Shown: one piece after another, positions 1 to 5,886 of the stretch
Layout: each line of letters starts with the position of its first letter
How positions within the stretch are numbered: the stretch's first letter is position 1
From: CAYOHP01 sp964403795 [NCBI: uncultured bacterium]
GTDB taxonomy: Bacteria; Muiribacteriota; UBA6191; CAZXTJ01
Direction: 5' to 3'
Assembly (NCBI GenBank): GCA_964403795.1
Contig: CAYOHP010000152.1
Span: 7,606-15,424, forward strand
Length of the DNA stretch: 7,819 nucleotides
Notes under the pieces: generated by a model
Seen by the model: only the letters and a program-made list of their open reading frames with translations
The model's database searches: none
Told to the model about the DNA's origin: nothing
Translations under genes and position numbers: made by a program

Positions 1-93
1 CCCGGGGCGCGCCGGGTTGGGGGCTGGGCGTGGCGCGCCGCCGCGGGGGGGGGTAGGGGGGGGGCGGGGGGGGGCCCCCCCCCCCCCCCGCGG
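1..93. other. G/C homopolymer tract at window edge, probable assembly or base-calling artefact
   Basis: Positions 45-53 and 56-64 are runs of nine G, separated by TA. Position 65 is C, 66-74 is another nine G, and 75-89 is fifteen C. The flanking bases 1-44 are also almost all G or C. The stretch falls inside the reading frame of the murD-like gene, just where that family normally continues with a conserved HN..N segment. Instead it would encode an implausible Gly/Pro/Arg string with no resemblance to Mur ligases. The frame stays open only because the sequence is nearly all G and C. This is best read as unreliable sequence at a contig end rather than biology. Confidence 0.75.
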
Positions 94-945
94 CAAGTTC
101 CCGAGGTCCACCGTCCCGGAGGCGAGCACCACCTGGCCGGGATGGTCCCGGTCCCATCCGAGACCGGTCGTGGCCCCGGCGTCGACCCTGCGCCCGACGA
201 GACCGGCCGCTGCGATCGCCGCCTCCAGGCCCGGGAACCCGGGCAGGTAGGCGACCGGGGCCCCGGCCGGCATCCGGGAGAGGAAGGAGAGCTTGGCGGC
301 CCGGTAGTGGGCCTCGTCGGGGTGCCAGTCGAGGTGGTTGACCGCGTAGGCCACGAAGATGGCCCCGTCGGCGGCGAACCGGGTGGCGTCGTGGAGCTGG
401 AAGGAGCTCGCCTCCACCACCAGCACCTCGGCCTCGGGGTGGTCGAGCCGGGTGGCGGCCACCGGGGGGCCCAGGTTGCCGCAGGCGATGGCCCGGGTGC
501 CGGCGGCCTCCAGCATCCCCGCCACCAGCGTGGTGGTGGTCGACTTCCCGTGGCTGCCGGTGACGATCATCACCCTGGGGGTGCGGGCCCCGGGGCCTCC
601 GAGCACCTCGGCCAGGTCCGGGAGGCCCAGCGCCAGGTCGAGTTCGCCCAGCGCCGGGATCCCCCGTTCCTCGGCCCGGAGGCGGCCGGGCGCCCGGGGC
701 GGGATCCCGGGTGAGACCACCAGCAGGTCGATCCCGGCGAGGTCGCCGGGCGCCTCAGGGGCCGGATAGCGGTCGAGCCCCAGGGTCGAGAGCCGGGCCG
801 GGTCGGGTCGCCCGTCGTCGAAGAGGCGGACGGTGGCCCCCAGGCGTGTCAGGAGACGGGCGGCGGCCGCGCCCGAGGCGCCGAGACCGTAGACGCCCAC
901 CCGGGCACCCGACAGTTTCGCGGCGGATCGGTGGGCCAACTGCAT
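1..945 (-). CDS. murD: UDP-N-acetylmuramoyl-L-alanine--D-glutamate ligase (MurD), 3' end missing
   Basis: Cytoplasmic ATP-dependent ligase that adds D-glutamate to UDP-MurNAc-L-Ala in peptidoglycan precursor synthesis. Reading down the minus strand from ATG at 945, an N-terminal Rossmann-like part begins VGVYGLGASG (residues 16-25) and includes VVSPGIPP. The ATP-binding loop GSHGKSTTT is at about 130-138, followed by ACGNLGPPV. EASSFQL lies near 178-184 and NHLDWH at 203-208, with an AAK shortly after. This order is that of MurD rather than MurC, MurE or MurF. Readable homology stops near residue 285 (position about 91). The C-terminal ligase domain of the roughly 450-residue family lies beyond the window or is lost in the homopolymer edge. 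The loop reads SH where TN is usual in MurD. An in-frame GTG at 966 with GGAG seven bases upstream is an alternative start. The gene diverges from the small coiled-coil protein gene. Confidence 0.85.
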   Translation of the reverse strand, partial: MQLAHRSAAKLSGARVGVYGLGASGAAAARLLTRLGATVRLFDDGRPDPARLSTLGLDRYPAPEAPGDLAGIDLLVVSPGIPPRAPGRLRAEERGIPALGELDLALGLPDLAEVLGGPGARTPRVMIVTGSHGKSTTTTLVAGMLEAAGTRAIACGNLGPPVAATRLDHPEAEVLVVEASSFQLHDATRFAADGAIFVAYAVNHLDWHPDEAHYRAAKLSFLSRMPAGAPVAYLPGFPGLEAAIAAAGLVGRRVDAGATTGLGWDRDHPGQVVLASGTVDLGNLPRGGGGAPPRPPPTPPRGGAPRPAPNPARPG

Positions 946-1148
946 CGACGGGGCGACCGCGCTCACCCGGAGGCTCCCAAGAGCGGCCCCGGGAGACCGG
1001 GAGCTTGCGCGACATCCCTCGGAGAGCCAGTGTTCATCGGGTTCCCGCCCTGGTTCAGGCCCTTCCCCGGGTTGACCGACATGCTGGGCAGGCTCGAGTG
1101 GGAGGGACCTGCACGGCAGGACTCACAGGGCCCGGAAGGGCCGATGGG

Positions 1149-1178
1149 ATCCTATCACGGCCGAATTGGCGCACGCAA
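1149..1178 (-). promoter_or_regulatory. Weak sigma-70-like promoter candidate for murD
   Basis: On the minus strand TTGCGT (1178-1173) and TAGGAT (1154-1149) are separated by 18 bases. They match the -35 box at three of six positions and the -10 box at four of six. The site lies about 200 bp upstream of the murD start, so the leader would be long. Matches this weak arise by chance, and it is listed only as the best candidate I found in this spacer. Confidence 0.2.
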
Positions 1179-1204
1179 AGGCGCCAGGTTCGGGGGATTC
1201 CGTT

Positions 1205-1230
1205 CGGTCCGACCGGTCACCTGCGGTCAC
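1205..1230. promoter_or_regulatory. Short repeat cluster, possible operator
   Basis: CGGTC-C-GACCG (1205-1215) is a perfect inverted repeat with a one-base centre. It runs directly into two copies of GGTCAC (1215-1220 and 1225-1230) spaced ten bases apart, about one helical turn. The cluster lies 45-70 bp upstream of the small gene's start codon, where a regulator site would be expected. No named regulator is recognised. Confidence 0.25.
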
Positions 1231-1257
1231 GAGCTGGTGCAGGAACTCGGAGCGTCC

Positions 1258-1270
1258 GGAGGGTAAGGGA
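1258..1270 (+). promoter_or_regulatory. Ribosome binding site deciding the start at 1275
   Basis: GGAGGG at 1258-1263 followed by AAGGGA at 1265-1270 gives a purine-rich Shine-Dalgarno region 4-12 bases before ATG 1275. The longer reading frame that opens at 711 overlaps murD on the other strand and lacks such a site, so 1275 is preferred. Confidence 0.5.
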
Positions 1271-1274
1271 AACC

Positions 1275-1643
1275 ATGTGCAGTGCCGCCATGAAGCGGGA
1301 GCCGAAGGCTCCCGTCGAGAAGCGCCGGGAAGTCGACAGTCGTCTCGCTCCCCCCCCGGGGGGACCGAACGCCTTCATGATCGCCCGTCGCCTGAAGGAC
1401 CTCGATCTCCGCCAGCAACGGATGGAGGAGCTCCTGGCCCATCTCTGCCTCCTGGTCCAAGGGCTCGAATCCCTTGTCCAGGACGGCCCGCCCGAGAGGC
1501 TGGAGACCCGCTTCCGGCATCCGGGCCCGACCGTCCACCGGCCCAGCCGGCTACCGGCCTGGAAGCGCTGGCTCTGGGGCTTCTTCTTCCCCGAGCGCCT
1601 GCGCGACCCGCATCCCGAGGCCTGGGCTCACGTCCCGGTCTGA
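1275..1643 (+). CDS. Hypothetical coiled-coil protein, 122 residues
   Basis: I do not recognise the family. The protein has a charged N-terminus, a Pro/Gly-rich stretch (about 26-32), and a leucine-rich amphipathic helix likely to form a coiled coil (about 36-70, with LRQQRMEELLAHLCLLVQ). A basic-aromatic patch WKRWLWGFFF follows at 97-105, and the C-terminus is PEAWAHVPV. It has no signal peptide. The aromatic patch could bind a membrane edge or a partner, which is inference. High GC at third codon positions and a purine-rich ribosome site support it as real. Its last nine codons and stop lie inside the 35-bp repeat that recurs after the kinase gene, and the kinase starts 106 bases further on. 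A GC-rich hairpin just past the stop may end its transcript. A possible alternative start is Met6 (ATG 1290). Confidence 0.6.
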   Translation: MCSAAMKREPKAPVEKRREVDSRLAPPPGGPNAFMIARRLKDLDLRQQRMEELLAHLCLLVQGLESLVQDGPPERLETRFRHPGPTVHRPSRLPAWKRWLWGFFFPERLRDPHPEAWAHVPV

Positions 1644-1646
1644 CCC
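1612..1646 (+). repeat. 35-bp direct repeat, copy 1
   Basis: This is an exact 35-bp match to 3816-3850, starting ATCCCGAGGCC and ending GGTCTGACCC. The flanking bases differ (C before and G after here; T before and T after in copy 2). This copy encodes the C-terminal PEAWAHVPV and stop codon of the 122-residue protein. The half GGGCTCA...TGACCC can fold as an imperfect hairpin, 6 bp with one bulged C. The offset between copies is 2204 bp and the interval holds only the kinase gene. Confidence 0.95.
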
Positions 1647-1658
1647 GCCGTGAACCCC

Positions 1659-1689
1659 TCCCCGGCCTTGGCCCGGGTGGGGCCGGGGA
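1659..1689 (+). terminator. GC-rich hairpin after the small gene
   Basis: TCCCCGGCC (1659-1667) and GGCCGGGGA (1681-1689) form a perfect 9-bp stem with a 13-base loop, 16 bases after the stop of the 122-residue protein. No T-run follows, so it is either a terminator of the U-poor kind or a structure in the kinase upstream region. Confidence 0.4.
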
Positions 1690-1736
1690 TCGTCCGCGGC
1701 GCGCTCGTCCTGGCCGGCATGGGACCCTCCCGCCGC

Positions 1737-1749
1737 TACTCTTGGGGCC
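1737..1749 (+). promoter_or_regulatory. Possible -10 element for leaderless kinase transcript
   Basis: TACTCT at 1737-1742 fits the TANNNT form of a -10 box and ends seven bases before the A of the kinase ATG at 1750. Transcription would then begin at or next to the start codon. No Shine-Dalgarno sequence precedes that ATG, which agrees with a leaderless message. No convincing -35 box is present at 17 bases. Confidence 0.3.
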
Positions 1750-3792
1750 ATGGCCGAAGCGCCCCTCCCGCTTCCCCCTGATCTCCCGGCTCGCTACCAG
1801 CCGCTGGCGGCCTTGGGCGCGGGCGGGTTCGGCGCGGTATGGCGCTGCCTGGACCGGGAGCTGGATCGCGAGGTAGCCGTGAAGCTGCTTCGCTCCACCC
1901 TGGAGGCGGACGAAGCGCGAGCCCGCTTCGTGCGCGAGGCCAAGGCGACCGCCGCGGTGAGACATCCGGCCGTGGTCCAGGTGCTCGACCACGGCGTCGC
2001 CCGGGGCGGCGCGCCCTTCCTGGTCTACGAGCTGGTGGTCGGCCCCGACCTGGAGACGTGGCTCGCTCGCGAAGGCGCCGCCCCCTGGGAGCCGCTCGCC
2101 CGCTGGGGCGAGACGCTGGCGGGCGCCCTCCAGGCGATCCACGACGCCGGACTGGTCCACCGCGACGTGAAGCCGGCCAACGTGTTGCTCGACCCGACCT
2201 CCGGCCCGCGCCTCTGCGACCTGGGGATCGCCCTCCGCCCCGGTGGGGACACCGTCGTGACCGCCGCAGGCCTGATCCTCGGGACTCCCGCCTACATGGC
2301 CCCCGAGGTGCTCATGGGAAGGCAAGCAGCCGGTCCGGCCGCCGACCAGTACGGACTCGCAGCAACCCTGTACCGGGCCGCCTACGGCGCGCCGGTCCAC
2401 GGCGGGGACCTGGCGGAGATCCTGGCGCGCCACGCCCGCGGCGCGGCCCCGGAGTTCCCGCGCCGGGATCCCGACCGGCAACGGGAGGCCCGCTTCCAGG
2501 CCCTGATCCGGCGCGGCCTGGCGGCGGACCCCGGGGACCGGTTCGCCAGCGCCGGGGAGCTGGGCGGCGCGCTGGCCGCCCTGGCGATCGGAGGCGAGCC
2601 GGCGGCGGAAGCTCGCGCTCACGCACCGGCGCGCACGGTGCTGCGGGCGGCACCCGCGCCCGGCGCGGGCAAGGCAGCCTCCGAGGTACCCCCCCGGCGG
2701 CACGGATCCTGGCTGGTCCCGGCTGCGCTGGTGGCGATGCTGGGGGCGGTCCTCCTCTCGCTCGGCGTCAGCGGGCGCCACGTCGACGCGACCACTCCCG
2801 GCGATCGATCGCCCGGCGACCCGAGATCCGAGCCGCCGAGCGCCGGCACCGCGGCGACGCCCGGGCAGGACCAGCTCCTCGCCGGCGCCATGGAGCGGTT
2901 GGGTGCCCTGCTGCCCTCCCTCGACCACGAGTACGGCACGGCTCCCGCCGACTTCGCCGACCACCTCCAGCAGGTGCTGGCACCCGGCGAGGCGGACCGG
3001 ATCGCGGCGCGCTGGCACGAGGCCCTGCAGGCGGCCGGCGACCTCGTCGACGCCGGAGCGATCGCCCGGAGAATCCAGCCGGAGGCCGACGTCGCGCTGC
3101 TGCGGCTGGGCCGGCTCCTCCGCCACCACGTCTCCGACCTCGACTCGGTCAGCTCGCGGCTGGTGACGGCATGGACGGACCCCCGGCGGATCGGCTTGGC
3201 CGCGGACCTGACGCGCGACGCCCACGAGCTGAGGAAGCTCCTGGAGGACGACCTCCTCGCCCTGATGCCCCGGATCGCCGCGCACCCGCGACCTCCCGCC
3301 TCCGCCGCGGTCCTCGACCTGGTCATGCGCCACGCCCTAGACCGCCCGGACCTCATCGCCCGCCTCGCCACCTGGGAGGGGCGCATCAGCGAGCTCCCGG
3401 AGGCCAGGGACGCCGGCACGATCGACGCCATGGCCATGACCATCGAGCGGGCGGTAAGCCTCCGGCGCGAGGAGTGCCCGGCGGCGCTGGCGGCCGCGCG
3501 GCGCGTCGGGCCGATGCTGCTGGCACGCTTCGGCCCGGAAGTGCATGTCCCCGGCGACCTTGGGAGCTACCGGCTATGGCTCGACCTGGCCGAGAAGCTG
3601 GTCCAGACCTGCGGGGACCCCGCTTGGGACCTGGTTGCGATCTGCCACGCGACCTGGCTCGCGCGGACGGGGCTCGGCGATCGGGTCGCCCAGGCCGATC
3701 TCCTGCACCGGATGGCCCAGGTCGTCAGCCGGGGCGAACGGGAGTTCCCCGAGTGGATCCGGGCACGGATCGCAGCCCTGGGAGAGCCCTGA
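1750..3792 (+). CDS. Membrane-anchored Hanks-type Ser/Thr protein kinase (PknB-like)
   Basis: Phosphorylates Ser/Thr of cytoplasmic proteins, probably in response to an envelope signal. The 680-residue product has a kinase domain at about 16-280. Its Gly loop is GAGGFGAV (23-30), the ATP lysine is K45 in VAVK, and the helix C glutamate is E63. The catalytic loop is HRDVKPAN (137-144; D139, K141, N144). The metal-binding motif is DLG in place of DFG (157-159). GTPAYMAPE spans 178-186, and DQYGLA is at 199-204. All catalytic residues are present, so it should be active. A Pro/Ala-rich linker leads to one membrane helix at about 321-341. Residues 343-680 would lie outside the cytoplasm; they look mostly helical and match no sensor domain I know (no PASTA, WD40 or TPR pattern seen). 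The gene is flanked by 35-bp direct repeats, and has no Shine-Dalgarno sequence. It converges on recQ with 39 bases between the stops. Confidence 0.92.
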   Translation: MAEAPLPLPPDLPARYQPLAALGAGGFGAVWRCLDRELDREVAVKLLRSTLEADEARARFVREAKATAAVRHPAVVQVLDHGVARGGAPFLVYELVVGPDLETWLAREGAAPWEPLARWGETLAGALQAIHDAGLVHRDVKPANVLLDPTSGPRLCDLGIALRPGGDTVVTAAGLILGTPAYMAPEVLMGRQAAGPAADQYGLAATLYRAAYGAPVHGGDLAEILARHARGAAPEFPRRDPDRQREARFQALIRRGLAADPGDRFASAGELGGALAALAIGGEPAAEARAHAPARTVLRAAPAPGAGKAASEVPPRRHGSWLVPAALVAMLGAVLLSLGVSGRHVDATTPGDRSPGDPRSEPPSAGTAATPGQDQLLAGAMERLGALLPSLDHEYGTAPADFADHLQQVLAPGEADRIAARWHEALQAAGDLVDAGAIARRIQPEADVALLRLGRLLRHHVSDLDSVSSRLVTAWTDPRRIGLAADLTRDAHELRKLLEDDLLALMPRIAAHPRPPASAAVLDLVMRHALDRPDLIARLATWEGRISELPEARDAGTIDAMAMTIERAVSLRREECPAALAAARRVGPMLLARFGPEVHVPGDLGSYRLWLDLAEKLVQTCGDPAWDLVAICHATWLARTGLGDRVAQADLLHRMAQVVSRGEREFPEWIRARIAALGEP

Positions 3793-3799
3793 CCCGATC

Positions 3800-3812
3800 C
3801 GGTCGAAGACCG
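3800..3812. terminator. Short hairpin between convergent kinase and recQ
   Basis: CGGTC-GAA-GACCG forms a 5-bp stem with a three-base loop, 7 bases after the kinase stop. With the imperfect hairpin inside repeat copy 2 it is the only fold seen in this 39-base gap. It is short and lacks a T-run, so a terminator role is weakly supported. Confidence 0.2.
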
Positions 3813-3815
3813 CGT

Positions 3816-3850
3816 ATCCCGAGGCCTGGGCTCACGTCCCGGTCTGACCC
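3816..3850 (+). repeat. 35-bp direct repeat, copy 2, overlapping the recQ 3' end
   Basis: Identical over 35 bp to 1612-1646. Read on the minus strand it encodes the final GQTGT residues and the stop codon of RecQ (stop at 3834-3832). Read on the plus strand it still spells PEAWAHVPV and stop, preceded by unrelated sequence, so it is a remnant of the 3' end of the 122-residue gene and not a gene itself. The stem GGG(C)TCA at 3828-3834 pairs with TGACCC at 3845-3850. Confidence 0.95.
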
Positions 3851-5862
3851 TCCGGCGCGGTCCGGAGGATCACCTCGAGGTAGGCGGCCCCCGACTTCTC
3901 GAAGAGCCGGTCGCGCATCCCCTTGACCTCCAGCATGCGCTCCCGGGTGCGGGGACGGATCCGGGCCAGCTCCCGGAGCAGCTTGTCGCTCCCCAGCAGG
4001 AAGGCCGAGACCCCTTGGGCCGAGGCCAGCTCGCGCCGCACGGTCCGGAGCGCCTGGAACAATTCCTCGGAAGCGGCGTCGGTCGGAGCGTCGATCGAGC
4101 CTGGATCCGCCGCCCCCACGGCTCCGACCTCCGCGACCGGCCCGGACGACGCCCTACGCGCCTTGGCGGTCCGCGTCGCCACCCGACCGGCCCCATGCCA
4201 TGGCAGTCGCATCGAGAACCCGGGCTCCGACTGCCGCATGACCCGGGCCCCGAGCTCGGTGAGCCGGACCACCGGATATCGCCTGGTCTTCCCCCGGATC
4301 TCCCGCTCCACCGTCTCCTGGGAAAGGCACCCGGCCGCCACCAGGGACCGGGTGAGCTCCCCGGCCATGGCCTGGGTGAGCCCGGAGAGTGCCCCGAAGG
4401 TCGAGAGCCTCCCGAACCCGAAGGCCTCCACCGCGGCATCGGAGGACCCCGTCACCACCCGGGCCACCATCGAGATGGCATGGCCGCCGCCCATGCGGGC
4501 CACGCAGGCGAGCAGCTTGCGGACCTTCTCCTCGTCCTCGCCGGCGAGGACCGGGGCCTCGGGCCGACCGCCCTCCCGACACACGTCGCAGGTGCCGCAT
4601 CGCTCCCAGGGAGGTGCCTCGCCGAAGTAGTCGAGGATGCCGCGTCGCCGGCAGGACCAAGCCTCGGCGAAACCCACCATGCGATCCAACCGGGCCAGGT
4701 CGGCGCGGCGGCGGGCCGCGATCGCGGCCTCCTGCTCCTCGCTGACCGGGGACGCCTCCGGATCCCCGTCCTCTTCGGCGGCCTTGTCCAGGAAGAACTC
4801 ATGGATCCGCCGATCCCCGCGCCCGAAGAGGAGTACGGCATCGGCGTGGAGTCCGTCGCGACCGGCCCGGCCGATCTCCTGGTAGTAGGCCTCCAGGCTC
4901 CCGGGAAGTTCCCAGTGCACCACCGCACGCAGCCCGGGCAGGTCGATCCCCATGCCGAATGCGTTGGTCGCCACCAGCACCGGGTGCCGGCCCGCCAGGA
5001 ACTCGTCCTGGATCCGGTTCCGATCCTCCGGGGCCAGGCCGGCGTGGTAGAAGGGCGCGGCCCTTCCGCCCCGACCGATGCGGCCCGCCACCTCCTCGAC
5101 GGCCCGGCGGGTGGCGGCATAGACCAGGGCCGGCCTCCCCACTTCGGCAAGCACCCGGGAGAGGTGTTCGAAGCGCTCCCGCTTACCCCGGCAGGCGGTC
5201 ACCCGGATCGCGAGGCCGGGACGATCGAAGCCGGTGACGAAGACGCCGGGCTCACGGAGCCCGAGGCGATCCCCGATCTCGCCGCGCACCTCTTCGGTGG
5301 CGGTGGCCGTGAGGGCGACGCAGGGCGGATCGCCGAGCTCCCGGCGGACCTCGCCGAGCCGCAGGTAGTCGGGTCGGAAGTCATGGCCCCAACGGGAGAT
5401 GCAGTGGGCCTCGTCGATCGCCAGGAGGCCGATCGGCACACCCTCCAGCCAGCGCGAGAAGCCGCCGCCCCGGAATCGTTCCGGCGCCACGTAGAGGAAC
5501 TTCACGGCCCCGGACCGGACCTCGGACAGGGCTTTGCGGCGGTCCTCCTGGTCCATCCCGGAGACCACCGCGGCGGCCGACACCCCGGCTCGCCGGAGCT
5601 GGTCCACCTGGTCCTTCATGAGCGCGATCAGGGGACTGACGACCAGCACCAGGCCCGGGCGAGCCAGCCCCGGGAGCTGGAAGCAGAGCGACTTCCCGGC
5701 TCCCGTGGGCATCACCACCAGGGCGTCCCGGCCGGAGGCCACGTGGCGCACCACGGCCTCCTGGCCCGGGCGGAATCCGGGGTGCCCGAAGACCTGCCCG
5801 AGGAGCCGGACCAGCTCCTCGTCGGCGGAAAGGGAAGAGACGGCAAGATGAGGTGAGGACAT
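3832..5862 (-). CDS. recQ: ATP-dependent DNA helicase RecQ
   Basis: 3'-5' superfamily 2 helicase that unwinds forked and recombination DNA in repair and restart. The 676 residues carry the complete bacterial RecQ layout. The Q-motif-like GFRPGQ is near 29-34, Walker A TGAGKS at 53-58, and VVSPLIALMKDQV at 74-86. The DEAH box is at 150-153 followed by CISRWGHDFRPDY, then TATAT (185-189). ATNAFGMGID is at 298-307 and motif VI QEIGRAGRDG at 328-337. Zinc cysteines are C404, C422, C425 and C428, followed by an RQC winged-helix region (about 440-550). A linker leads to an HRDC domain (about 600-665, with LARIRPRTRERMLEVKG). The start follows uma2 by 24 bases, so the two are probably one operon. 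The 5-bp inverted repeat GGGAA/TTCCC (5863-5881) lies just before the ATG. The last codons and stop lie in the 35-bp repeat. Confidence 0.96.
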   Translation of the reverse strand: MSSPHLAVSSLSADEELVRLLGQVFGHPGFRPGQEAVVRHVASGRDALVVMPTGAGKSLCFQLPGLARPGLVLVVSPLIALMKDQVDQLRRAGVSAAAVVSGMDQEDRRKALSEVRSGAVKFLYVAPERFRGGGFSRWLEGVPIGLLAIDEAHCISRWGHDFRPDYLRLGEVRRELGDPPCVALTATATEEVRGEIGDRLGLREPGVFVTGFDRPGLAIRVTACRGKRERFEHLSRVLAEVGRPALVYAATRRAVEEVAGRIGRGGRAAPFYHAGLAPEDRNRIQDEFLAGRHPVLVATNAFGMGIDLPGLRAVVHWELPGSLEAYYQEIGRAGRDGLHADAVLLFGRGDRRIHEFFLDKAAEEDGDPEASPVSEEQEAAIAARRRADLARLDRMVGFAEAWSCRRRGILDYFGEAPPWERCGTCDVCREGGRPEAPVLAGEDEEKVRKLLACVARMGGGHAISMVARVVTGSSDAAVEAFGFGRLSTFGALSGLTQAMAGELTRSLVAAGCLSQETVEREIRGKTRRYPVVRLTELGARVMRQSEPGFSMRLPWHGAGRVATRTAKARRASSGPVAEVGAVGAADPGSIDAPTDAASEELFQALRTVRRELASAQGVSAFLLGSDKLLRELARIRPRTRERMLEVKGMRDRLFEKSGAAYLEVILRTAPEGQTGT

Positions 5863-5886
5863 GGGAAACCGTGACCTTCCCGGGGG

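Larger units (their letters stand above)
967..1274. other. Divergent intergenic spacer with small hairpins
   Basis: This gap of about 310 bp separates murD (minus) from the small gene at 1275 (plus). It must carry the promoters for both, but no strong sigma-70 pair stands out. I see two adjacent short hairpins: CCTGC/GCAGG around ACG (1108-1120), and GGCCC/GGGCC closed by a GGAA tetraloop (1129-1142). A cluster of GGTC-type short repeats lies at 1205-1230. ORFs read through this spacer, but none shows coding character of its own. Confidence 0.5.
1647..3850 (+). mobile_element. Putative single-gene kinase insertion bounded by 35-bp direct repeats
   Basis: The segment from the end of repeat copy 1 through copy 2 is 2204 bp and contains only the Ser/Thr kinase with its short flanks. 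Deleting it would join the small gene directly to recQ as intact convergent genes overlapping by 16 bp, because the repeat supplies the 3' end of each. That is the pattern expected of an insertion that duplicated its target, or of attL/attR flanks. No transposase, integrase or terminal inverted repeat is visible. A 35-bp duplication is also longer than usual transposon target duplications. In a small hand count (kinase codons 1-72) Ala uses GCG 8 times and GCC 6, and Arg uses CGC 6 times and CGG once, whereas murD favours GCC and CGG. The mobile nature is inferred. Confidence 0.4.

Noticed and set aside
711-1274. Upstream extension of the small gene to ATG 711
   Set aside because: It overlaps murD on the opposite strand, is Arg/Gly/Pro-rich, and lacks a ribosome site; 1275 has one.
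1375-3333. 652-residue open frame on the minus strand opposite the kinase
   Set aside because: Shadow frame from GC-rich codon bias; its product shows no recognisable motif while the plus strand encodes a complete kinase.
1647-3815. Standard insertion sequence between the direct repeats
   Set aside because: There is no transposase and no terminal inverted repeats, and the only gene is a kinase; a classical IS does not explain it.
3545-3847. 100-residue plus-strand frame ending YPEAWAHVPV
   Set aside because: It is a shifted frame of the kinase that reads into repeat copy 2; only the last nine codons resemble the small protein, owing to the duplication.
4015-5856. 613-residue open frame on the plus strand opposite recQ
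   Set aside because: Antisense shadow; the minus strand has every RecQ motif in order, and this frame is Gly/His/Pro-rich without domain signs.
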